Assembly (NCBI GenBank): GCA_022315425.1
Contig: JAIUPT010000022.1
Coordinates: 248,001-312,000 of the forward strand
Length of the DNA: 64,000 bases
Direction: 5' to 3'
DNA from: Pseudevernia furfuracea
Taxonomy: Eukaryota > Ascomycota > Lecanoromycetes > Lecanorales > Parmeliaceae
Part shown: positions 32,747-41,218 of the stretch, piece by piece
How positions within the stretch are numbered: the stretch's first letter is position 1
How the letters are laid out: every line of letters begins with the position of its first letter
Notes under the pieces: model-generated
Told to the model about the DNA's origin: nothing
Seen by the model: the letters and a program-made list of their open reading frames with translations, nothing else
Database searches by the model: none
Translations under genes and position numbers: made by a program

Positions 32747-34750
32747 CTACTGTAAATGGTGAAGAGCTGGTCTGCTGTTGAGAAAAATTGGCGTAGGGTC
32801 CAAGTCCAAGTCTCCAAAATGCTGGTGCAACCAATCGTCACCTTTTCGACCGACGAGTATCAGATAAGGCGGCGGTGTGTGGCTCTTCACACGTGTTCCT
32901 TCAACGACTTTCAAGAGAAAAGCGTCCAGGCAGGCTTTCGCTCGAGCCTTTTGTTGCGCCGTGAGGTCATTAGAGAAGAGCTGGTCGAGATGATCGACAA
33001 TGACTACTACCCTTGGTTCGGGGTTCGATTTTTCATCTTTGTTTCGAGGGAGGCTGGCAGTAGCGTAGAGAAACTTGGAATGCCCTTGAATCGAATGTAG
33101 AAGACACCGCAATAGCCCTGGAATCCACCCGTCGAGGAACCTACGTGCTTGGATCACATAGACTCGTTCAACGAAATTTGTAGAAAGCCACAGTTGTGAG
33201 AGTTGATCGAGGAAAGGAGATTTGCCGGCCGTCGTAGGTCCGTGTATAAATATGTGGTGGTCGATAATCATGCGGTTTTCGAGATTCAGAATGAAGTCAT
33301 CCAACACCAATGTGTCTGGACAGTCGTTTTGATCATCAAATGTGTCGGCTTTGAGGCAAATCATCTTTGGACGACATCTGGCTTTGTCTGCCAACGACAA
33401 CCTCCTTCCTGCTCGTCCTGCTGACGACTGCGATGAGGACAATGGCGCAAATACCGATGATGAACAAATCGTGAGGAGTCTAGATTTATAAAGCAAAACC
33501 ATCGAGAGCCACCGGTCCATTTCAAAGATGAGCGGAGTCCAGCAGTCCAGTATGCTACGGGAACGCTTCCAGCTGACTGGTGATCCAGAAAGCTGCGATG
33601 AGCGTGGGGAGATCTGAAGATCTCTATTGCCCATGTACACCACAGGAACGAACCAGTCTTGGATGTCGCAACGCAAGGAACATCGGCCCTCGCGCTCTCT
33701 TTGCTCTCGTAGAGTCTCTCGAGCCCTGCCCGCAGCCTCTGAGAATGGAAGTATCTCGTTGAGAAGGTTTCTGTAGAAGCTGGAGAGGAAGATGGTTGCT
33801 GCGCTGCTGGAGATCTTATATGACATTGCTAGAATGCTGGAAATCCTTTTCAGAGCAGAAGTCTGACTCAGATTGGCATCCATCCCTTTACTTGCGGTGG
33901 CAGACTCGCAAGCGTTTATGACAGCGGAAGACACACCGTTTGCGGCAAGTAATTCTGCAACATCCAAGGCCGGCTTTTCGACGAGGTTGCCATCTTCGTT
34001 TGCGAAGTATAGGTATGGTGTGTGATTCTTGACTAAGCCGTGAAGATTCAAGTGAACCATATGGAAGTACCCATGGCCAATTTCACGGGTCGACTTCTCG
34101 AGGTGCCCTTGAAGAGCCTGGTACGTCCCTGGCCTGACTATTTCGAGCTTGATTCGGGGGGAACTTCGTCGCGTGTTCAGTTGCTTTTGAGCATTGTGTA
34201 TGGCTGACAGGGCTGACGAAGGAATGACGCCATGGTGCTCTCTGCCTTGGTCGTTTTTGAGACGTCTGGCGACAACAAGCAGTATGTTTATTGAATCACT
34301 TGTAGACCACGAGCATACTCGCTTAAGCTCCGGGCTTGTGTCAGCAGGTGTAACGATCCGCCTGACAGTAATACACGGATTGAAATTATGCCAGTGGTGG
34401 GGATCTTCCAGCAACTCCCACTGAAGGCGGTGGATTGTATCTGTTTGTGGGGCGCTGGCTTGGTTCCTGCGTTCGCGGACATCTATCCGGATTCGTGTCT
34501 TCGGGAGAGACAGGGGGAGATCGAGCTGACCGAAGAGATTGGTTTTGTATCTGTCAACGATTGTGGAAGCCTCCGCAGCGGTAGACCGTAAGTCGTGCGT
34601 TCGTGTTAGCAACTGCTCCAAGTACTCGGTGATAGCGCCGTGCTCTTCTTCGGAGCATGGGTCGTAGATCTCATGTTCTGAATGTATGAGGCCGCCGTCC
34701 AGAAGAATATCAGCCCTCCAAGTTTGTCTCCCTTTCGTATTCTTATAGAA
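32747..34750 (-). CDS. CHAT caspase-like peptidase fused to a P-loop (STAND/NACHT-like) ATPase, 5' end unclear
   Basis: The frame is open from 34750 to a stop at 32747, about 667 codons, but contains no ATG before the CHAT domain. The first clearly conserved part is HRLQWELLEDPHHW. Counting from the Met-like codon at 34621, the CHAT domain spans about residues 60-335. The catalytic dyad is visible as His194 in HLNLHG and Cys238 in VINACESA. A linker follows, then a P-loop GPTTAGKS (461-468) and a Walker B strand VVVIVDHLDQL (Asp543). The protein ends shortly after GDLDLDPTPIFLNSR, so the ATPase is compact and may be cut short. CHAT proteases fused to STAND ATPases are immune or cell-death regulators in fungi and bacteria; that role here is inference. 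It opposes the NB-ARC/TPR relic. An upstream exon with the true start is possible. Confidence 0.85.
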   Translation of the reverse strand, partial: FYKNTKGRQTWRADILLDGGLIHSEHEIYDPCSEEEHGAITEYLEQLLTRTHDLRSTAAEASTIVDRYKTNLFGQLDLPLSLPKTRIRIDVRERRNQASAPQTDTIHRLQWELLEDPHHWHNFNPCITVRRIVTPADTSPELKRVCSWSTSDSINILLVVARRLKNDQGREHHGVIPSSALSAIHNAQKQLNTRRSSPRIKLEIVRPGTYQALQGHLEKSTREIGHGYFHMVHLNLHGLVKNHTPYLYFANEDGNLVEKPALDVAELLAANGVSSAVINACESATASKGMDANLSQTSALKRISSILAMSYKISSSAATIFLSSFYRNLLNEILPFSEAAGRARETLREQREREGRCSLRCDIQDWFVPVVYMGNRDLQISPRSSQLSGSPVSWKRSRSILDCWTPLIFEMDRWLSMVLLYKSRLLTICSSSVFAPLSSSQSSAGRAGRRLSLADKARCRPKMICLKADTFDDQNDCPDTLVLDDFILNLENRMIIDHHIFIHGPTTAGKSPFLDQLSQLWLSTNFVERVYVIQARRFLDGWIPGLLRCLLHSIQGHSKFLYATASLPRNKDEKSNPEPRVVVIVDHLDQLFSNDLTAQQKARAKACLDAFLLKVVEGTRVKSHTPPPYLILVGRKGDDWLHQHFGDLDLDPTPIFLNSRPALHHLQ

Positions 34751-35430
34751 TTAAGATAATATATATATATTTATTTTTAATCGCTACTGAAATGCTATGT
34801 CCCCGGGGTTGTAAAGGTGTCCATTCGAAATAAGCTATGTAATGTAGCGCCCTAAGCCCCTTTGGGCTAGACCCTCTAGGGTCCCTCTGAGGGGCAGTTG
34901 CTACCCCACACTACTCGAAACTCGCTTCGAATTTTTCGAAGACTCGCTTAAAATCAAGCTGTTTTTCCGACGCTACGTCTATAAACGTCTTAGCGCCGAA
35001 GTCACAGTTCCGTGACCAACTATAACAGATTTGCATAAGTAAAACGGAGTTACGAAGTACACATGTTGATATTAATTCAAGTGTACTTTCACCGTCCCTC
35101 CACATGCTATCTAATTTTATCCCAAAACCATTGAAACCTTAAGGTACTCTATTACTCGTATAAAATGTAAAGCGTAACATCGTAAATACGACTTACGTAC
35201 GCTTGTGTGGCTGAACAACCACTTCGGCTTCACACCTCGCATCTTCTTAGGCAATTATTGAGCAAGTTGTCTTCACAATGTGAAGAAATCTTAGACATAA
35301 TGGGTCCCTGTCCCAGAACCGTTGCCAATGATTTTCTCATCTAGGATCCCACCGTCTCCACAATTTTCATCTCTTCATCTTTACTCCTCCCACCTAATAA
35401 ATTCCACCTGATCGATAGTCGGATGCCTCG
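34751..35430. other. right border of the accessory island
   Basis: An AT-rich run (34755..34785, ATATATATATATTTATTTTT-like) abuts the 5' end of the CHAT frame. After it come three consecutive perfect GC-rich hairpins at 34855..34893. A 64-codon minus frame at 34911..35105 has no recognisable domain. The last 200 bases should hold the promoter of the RhoGAP gene. Confidence 0.5.
34855..34893. repeat. three adjacent short inverted repeats
   Basis: AGCCC-CTTT-GGGCT (34855..34868), GACCCT-CT-AGGGTC (34870..34883) and CCCTC-T-GAGGG (34883..34893) follow each other almost without spacing. All stems are perfect. Such clusters often remain from degenerate mobile elements in fungal DNA, but the element is not identified. 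Confidence 0.7.
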
Positions 35431-37485
35431 ATGCGCTCTCAAATTGTAAACCGTCTCCGCAGCAACTCTACTCCTTTGAACTCGGTACCTCCTGCCTCTA
35501 CATCGAATGATTACTCGACTGAGCTTGCCAACCTCGCAGCTCGCAGTATCTACCTCTCCCCTCTACCTTCGCAGAATGATCTTCCTGTCTTCATACTCAA
35601 TGGTGCCGCTTTCCCAGATGCTAAAACCACGGACTATGATGCCCTGCTCCCCTATGTCCTATCTAGACTACCGGACGATGAAGAGCTGATCGGCGGGCAT
35701 GGATACGAAGTGGTCTTTTTTGCAGGAGGTGGAGGCAATGCAGCCACGCAGACCAAGAAGGCAAAACCTAGTTGGCAATGGTTCATGCAGGCTTATCATG
35801 TATTGACGAGGGCGAAAAGGAAGAGGTTACAAAAGCTCTACATTGTGCATGATAAGAATAATTTCATCAGAGTGTTGGTCGAATTCTTCGCCTCGGTCGT
35901 CTCTCCAAAGTTCAGGAAGAAACTTATACATGTCTCCACATTGAGCTCATTGGCTCTGCACATTCCAATCGAGGACTTGTTGATTCCTCCGTCCGCTTAT
36001 CTGGCTGACCGTCGAAAGTCTCCTGACATCTACGCGCCATACGCAAGCGGGCGGAGAGCTTTTGGTGTTCAAAATCCTCTACCTCCCTCCGCAGATGGAT
36101 CAGTCAGACTACCAAGGGTACTACGAGAAACCACCGGCTTTATCATCATGGATGATAATATCAAAGCAGAGGGGATCTTCCGTGTTAGTGCTCGGGCTCA
36201 GACCGTAGAGATATTGAAGGAAGCCTACGATCGAGGTCAAAAGTTCATAGTATGGAAAGAGGTCAACACGGTCTTAGCGTCTAGCTACTACAGAGAAGGC
36301 ATGGGGAATGTCTGGGTAGAGGAGTTGGACCAGGCAGAAGGCTATGAGCTTCACGTTGCGGCGGTCTTGATCAAGCTATGGTACAAGGAGCTGAAAGAGC
36401 CGATCTTCCCACCGTCTAGCTACCAAGCGTTGGAGAAGTACTACGGAAATTCCGATGTCTCTTTTGAGATTCCTCAGTTGTTTGCAATGCTCGCTATGGA
36501 TGATGAGTGGTCGCCGGTCTGCAGCAAGACGTCAAGGCAGATCTTGAAGATGCACCTTCTTCCGCTGCTTTCAAGGGTTGCGGCCTTCCAAGACCGGAAC
36601 CAGATGACTCCGGAAAATCTGGCTGTTTGCTTTGCCCCAAGTCTATTATGCGGTCCGGATCCGATCGAGGATCTCAAGATGTCAACCATCGTCCGCCGGA
36701 TTCTCGCGGCCATGATTGTTCATTGGGAAACTGACCTTGCGCCGTTATTTGGCACTAATCTCGAGACATTCGAGGACTCACTACGCATGCCAGAGGTTGC
36801 CGAGGACAGGGAAGATCCTCTGGAGGAACCTCAAATGAAGGATTTGGGCGAGACTCAATCGGTTGGCATTACTCTTCTAGATAATGACGACAGTGACAAA
36901 GAAGTGGAATCACAACCTGCTTTACCGCCTCGGCCGAGGGCAGCAACTGTCATTAATGGTATGCTTGAGGAGCCGAAACCTTTTGATGTTGGTCTTACCA
37001 ACGGAACGAATCCTATGAACGAGGGCCTGTCTAATGGCATCAGTCTCGTGAGAAGGAAGCCGTCTACTTTCGATAATGCTCCTCTCAACGGCATGAGCCA
37101 CACAGAAAATGGTGCTTTCACTGGAACTAGCCCTTCTGATGCTGGGCCATCAAACACCACCATCGCGGTACGTCGCAAACCTGCGCCAGCTCTACACCCG
37201 CTTCCACAGTATTCATCCATCATCAGTGACCGCCCAGCAACCTTGCAAGAAGTACAGTATTCTAATACTGTGCCAATCGAGGGTGATGATTCTGAGGAAG
37301 AGCATGGAATGAATGACGTCGATTGCCTACCATTGTACGAGGAGCGCGTATATAATGAGCCGACTCGACCTCCTCCTTGTCCTCCGCCTAAATCTGAACC
37401 TGCTCGACCTCCACCACCTCCTCCGCCTGCAGCTGAGCCGTCCATTCAACGAAAGCCGTTACCTAAACCGGCAACATGGGGTTGA
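35431..37485 (+). CDS. Rho GTPase-activating protein with CRAL-TRIO-like N-terminus (Ecm25-like)
   Basis: This is a single exon of 684 residues. Residues about 45-200 resemble the CRAL-TRIO/BCH-type fold of yeast Ecm25 and animal ARHGAP1 (LPVFILNGAAFPD, KLYIVHDKNNFIRVLVEF). The RhoGAP domain spans about 215-450, with the arginine-finger region AEGIFRVSAR and the conserved NLAVCFAPSLL. The C-terminal 230 residues are disordered, with repeated short NG-containing segments and Pro-rich stretches (PPPCPPPK, RPPPPPPPAAE) that could bind SH3 or profilin-type partners. It should stimulate GTP hydrolysis on Rho-family proteins; RHO1 itself lies 16 kb downstream. The open frame has no internal interruptions. 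Confidence 0.9.
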   Translation: MRSQIVNRLRSNSTPLNSVPPASTSNDYSTELANLAARSIYLSPLPSQNDLPVFILNGAAFPDAKTTDYDALLPYVLSRLPDDEELIGGHGYEVVFFAGGGGNAATQTKKAKPSWQWFMQAYHVLTRAKRKRLQKLYIVHDKNNFIRVLVEFFASVVSPKFRKKLIHVSTLSSLALHIPIEDLLIPPSAYLADRRKSPDIYAPYASGRRAFGVQNPLPPSADGSVRLPRVLRETTGFIIMDDNIKAEGIFRVSARAQTVEILKEAYDRGQKFIVWKEVNTVLASSYYREGMGNVWVEELDQAEGYELHVAAVLIKLWYKELKEPIFPPSSYQALEKYYGNSDVSFEIPQLFAMLAMDDEWSPVCSKTSRQILKMHLLPLLSRVAAFQDRNQMTPENLAVCFAPSLLCGPDPIEDLKMSTIVRRILAAMIVHWETDLAPLFGTNLETFEDSLRMPEVAEDREDPLEEPQMKDLGETQSVGITLLDNDDSDKEVESQPALPPRPRAATVINGMLEEPKPFDVGLTNGTNPMNEGLSNGISLVRRKPSTFDNAPLNGMSHTENGAFTGTSPSDAGPSNTTIAVRRKPAPALHPLPQYSSIISDRPATLQEVQYSNTVPIEGDDSEEEHGMNDVDCLPLYEERVYNEPTRPPPCPPPKSEPARPPPPPPPAAEPSIQRKPLPKPATWG

Positions 37486-38746
37486 GACACTTCGACTGAA
37501 AATGTAATTTGAAGATTGAGACTTTGAAACGTCGAGAATAATTGAAGTCTGCGAAGATGGCTATTACAGCTTGAGCAAACGAACGTGATACCTGCATGAC
37601 TCGAGTCAATCCTGCCCTCCTTATTGAAAATGAGAGGAAAGCGAATGAGTAATGTACTACGAGCTGCGTTCGAGTAGGGTATAGATTTAGGGCATCAGTA
37701 GCCCGGATGCCAGAGGTGGAGACACGAGAATGGTCAGTTAGACCGAAAATGATAACGGCATTCTTTCCCCCCCCGCTCTGTGCTCATCCTTCATTCTCAG
37801 CCTTTTCAAATCGAACAAGCTCCGTTTGTTGCATACCTCGTGATACTGCTATGATGCAAGGCTACAAGGGCTGTGCAAGGCTACCTCACGAACAAATGCT
37901 GCTTTTAACGTATATTTTTTACCTACTCATCTCTGTCCTTTGCCAGTGATAAGAGCACTCCCCCATCATCCACCAAACAAGCGTCTTCAGATCATAGGGC
38001 TCCTGTCTCTCAAGACACTCCTCTGACTTCGCATCTACCTTTGCCCACAAGCATCTCCAGGCACGCACTAAAGTCATGTCCTCGCAATTGATCCAAAGCA
38101 ATGCTTACTACGGCGTCAGCTGTGATCGCTATGGCCCACTTTTTCTCACCAATTCCAGCTTTGCCTCGAATAATTGGCAGATCTTCTATCAAGATCCTAT
38201 CTATCTCATCCGCAATCACCCTTATGGAGCAAAGTTCCAGCTCGGCATTGTAGAGGACTCTCCCACCTTGCCGGCGTTGATGCTAGCCTCGGGGAACTTG
38301 ACGCAGAGAGGATGCCAAAAGGCCACGTCAAACCAACTAATACCGGAACAATATTTGAACCTCACCATTAGACGAAAGGCCGCAGCCTTCCTTGGCTGAG
38401 GACTGTCGATGACAAGGCTGGATATGTTAGATACCCGTATGGAGTAGATTTATGCCGTCTTTCTGATCCTAAGATGCCCGGCACTTGAAGATCTTATATT
38501 CATAACCTTTGTTATCGCAAATAGAACATGGTTAATGAAGTTATAATTCTAAACTGAGATAATTATTTTATAATAGTTTTTTCATAAAGAAAATGATTTG
38601 CTCTTGAAATCGAGATACGAGAGTCAAATCTTTACGCTCGTAACAAGACCAGGGAACATTCCCACTACGCCTTCAATGTAATACCTACCTGGTTTCCTCA
38701 ATCCAGATATACACAGCCTCTAATCTAAAGATACTGGCCACACTCA
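37486..38746. other. intergenic stretch with a weak small open frame
   Basis: A 107-codon plus frame at 38076..38399 (starting MSSQLIQSNAYYG) has an ATG and modest coding character but no recognised domain and no supporting splice context. The region 38520..38600 is AT-rich. I do not annotate a confident gene here. Confidence 0.45.
38076..38399 (+). CDS. doubtful small hypothetical protein
   Basis: This is an open frame of 107 codons with no recognisable motif and no signal peptide. Competing frames on the other strand are of similar length. It may be transcribed 3' or intergenic sequence rather than a gene. Confidence 0.2.
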   Translation: MSSQLIQSNAYYGVSCDRYGPLFLTNSSFASNNWQIFYQDPIYLIRNHPYGAKFQLGIVEDSPTLPALMLASGNLTQRGCQKATSNQLIPEQYLNLTIRRKAAAFLG

Positions 38747-39219
38747 TTATGCGGTATCATCACCCTCCCCTTCCCGCTTCCCCACCGCATAGACCAATCC
38801 CCCGCAGACCAGATTGATAGTGCACAACCCCATCGTCGTCCCCCTTATCAACCCCCTAGTGCCGAACTTCCTCGCTAAAGGCTGTTTCCTCCGCCTCGCT
38901 AACAGCATATATAACCCCGACCATGCAGCATTCAGACCCGCGGCGTCGACTTTGTAATCGTAGATGTTCAGGTATGTGCTGAAGAGAAGGACCGGGGGAA
39001 AAAGCAAGGGAAGAACCTGAGGGGGCCGGAGAGCTTGCGCTGTGATTAGGGCGGCAAGGGTGGTGGGTGGGACGGGTGATTCTGGAGGTGCATTAGAAAG
39101 AAAGCAAGCTTTTGAGCTTGCAGCAACAGCATTTCGATGGAAAGTGATTTACCTCCCCAGACTTTTGCATAGGCAATGGCGGAGGTTTTGACCTGTTCTT
39201 CGGTTTCTTTGTCTGCCAT
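38747..39219 (-). CDS. AIM19: Aim19-like small mitochondrial membrane protein
   Basis: Exons complement(38747..39081, 39153..39219) give 133 residues starting MADKETEEQVKTSAIAYAKVW. The second exon shows LFPPVLLFSTYLNIYDYKVDAA, then GLNAAWSGLYMLLARRR and IRGTTMGLCTINLVCGGLVYAVG, with two to three hydrophobic segments. The pattern of an acidic turn, a GxxAxWSxLYxL segment, a basic loop and a last membrane span resembles yeast Aim19, whose deletion affects mitochondrial inheritance. The assignment rests on this local pattern, not on full alignment. The intron is 71 nt with donor GTAAAT and acceptor CTCCAG. The gene is divergent from the J-protein gene. Confidence 0.7.
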
Positions 39220-39550
39220 TATTCTATTGGAGGAGTTTTCTAGTAGCTTAAGAGGGTGTTGAGAAAATGTTCACGGGCTTGAGCTGCGATAGGCTCTGGA
39301 TTGTTGATGTTTGTTACCAGTGCGGAAATTTGCTAGCGGCTTGGCGTAATGCGGACTTTGACACCACGAGTCCACCATTATTTCTGTTGTGAAGTGGATC
39401 ACACTATAGAACACCTCTGCAACGGATCAGACATAAGTAATTTTTATTTTCGCACACACCATCGCTAAAGAGAGTATTAGCAACCTAATTACTCACTACA
39501 GCTCCCTTTACTACCCAGCAAGATTGTCGCCTCACCAAGGTGTCTGAGAT
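39220..39550. promoter_or_regulatory. compact divergent promoter of AIM19-like and HLJ1-like genes
   Basis: Only 331 bases separate the two start codons, so the genes probably share regulatory sequence. No clear TATA box is visible. Confidence 0.55.
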
Positions 39551-40745
39551 ATGCCCGCTGCGACGGCCTCAGGTGCCGACACAACACCGAATGGCAATGC
39601 AGCGAAGAGTCGAGAGCACAATCAGGGAAATCAGGAGAGAAAGTACACAGTGGAGCAGAAGACAGCGGTGATAAGAGTACGGAAATGCTCGGCAACGGCA
39701 TTCTACGAGATTCTGGGGCTGGAGAAGTCTGTGTCGGATGCGGAGATCAAAAAGGCGTATCGGAAGTTGAGTCTTCTGACACATCCGGATAAGAATGGAT
39801 ATGAAGGGGCGGATGAAGCTTTCAAGAGTGAGGCTCCTCAAATGGACAGATGAATTACCGGAAGGCTGACAGGAAATGACCGATTACAGTGGTCTCAAGA
39901 GCTTTCCAAGTGTTATCAGATGCGGAAAAGAAGGAGAAATATGACCGCTTCGGAGGAGACCCGGACAACCGATTTGGCCCTGGCGCCGCTGCCGCTTCAT
40001 CGCCTTTCAGTGGATTCGCGGCAAGATCACCAGGAGGGAGGGGACCTGTGTTCGAAGATGAGATATCACCGGAGGAGCTATTCAACAGATTCTTCGGCGG
40101 CGGTGGCATGGGTGGCGGACCTTTTGGTAGGTTATCGAGTCCAGGGGACGAAGCAGGCGGCTTACTGACGCTGGAACAGGCGGTGGAGGTCCTATGTTCA
40201 ACGATGCTCCGCAGTTTGTATTCAACCTAGGAGGTGGTCCCGGCTTCCGTGTACACCAATTCGGCGGTAACCGACCAAGGCGGAGGCCAAGAGAAGCAAA
40301 TGGCACCGGTGAAGAGCAACCACGAAGCACTCTGGGTGCTCTATCAAACCTCCTCCCGCTCCTAATACTCTTCGTCCTTCCGATACTATCCTCACTTTTC
40401 TCCTCCGCGATGCCAAGCGGTCCCAATATACATTTCCAACCCGGCCCTCCGAATACAATGCACCGCACTTCACAACGGTTAAATATCAATTACTACCTAG
40501 ATCCAAAAGAAGTTATCGACTATAGTGGCCGGAAAATGAACGATCTTGACAAGAAGGCGGAGAACCAATTCGTGACGCAGCTGCAATATGAGTGTCAGAT
40601 AGAACAGCGGACACGGAATATCATGATAGATCAGGCGCAGGGGTGGTTTTTCCCAGATGCAGATAAGATGGCCGAAGCAAGAAATTTTGATATGAAGAAC
40701 TGCAGGCAATTAGATGCGTTTGGTTTTGCAAGGAATAGTTACTAG
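39551..40745 (+). CDS. HLJ1: ER-membrane J-domain co-chaperone (Hlj1/DNAJB12 type)
   Basis: Exons join(39551..39827, 39890..40126, 40180..40745) encode 359 residues. The J domain (about residues 50-115) has FYEILGLEKSVSDAEIKKAYRKLS, the catalytic THPDKN (HPD) and FQVLSDAEKKEKYD. A Gly/Phe-rich linker follows (NRFFGGGGMGGG). A hydrophobic segment LLPLLILFVLPILSSLF anchors it in the ER membrane. The C-terminal DUF1977-type domain (YYLDPKEVIDYS to RNSY) is typical of DNAJB12/14 and fungal homologues. These proteins recruit Hsp70 to ER-associated degradation. Introns are 62 and 53 nt and phase-consistent. Confidence 0.92.
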
Positions 40746-41218
40746 TGTCAGCTGTTGGCATGGGATTGATGGAAGGTATAGCATGTATGGAGTTCAGGAG
40801 ATGTGGTCATGCTACAACGTCAATGTTGATGCAGAAGGCTTGACAAATGCGTGCCTCAAATGTATATTAACTTCTATATGAGTGATTCGTAAATGACAGA
40901 CAACTATCTGCTCAAGCATACCAGAAGAGGGTTGAGTTGAGACAACTCTCAAGGACACTCTTGCGCTTAAATATTTTAGGGTTGCGTCTTTAGGCGCCTC
41001 AGGCTGTCCGGCTATAGACCCTCATGCCAAGATATTGATTCTTCAGGCACGAATTCATTCACTGCCCGTGCATAAGCTCCGTTCCGGGGCATGCTAAAAT
41101 TGTTACTGATGACCTCAGCTGGACGAATTCCATCGTCTTCTATCAACACTCATCCGCATCACAAATCAACGCTTGCTTTTACCTCCGGCAACCATCTTCC
41201 ACGTTCTTTCTTCATAGC
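40746..41218. other. intergenic stretch
   Basis: It holds the 3' region of the J-protein gene and the promoter of UFD2, which lie in tandem. No further gene or repeat is seen. Confidence 0.5.
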
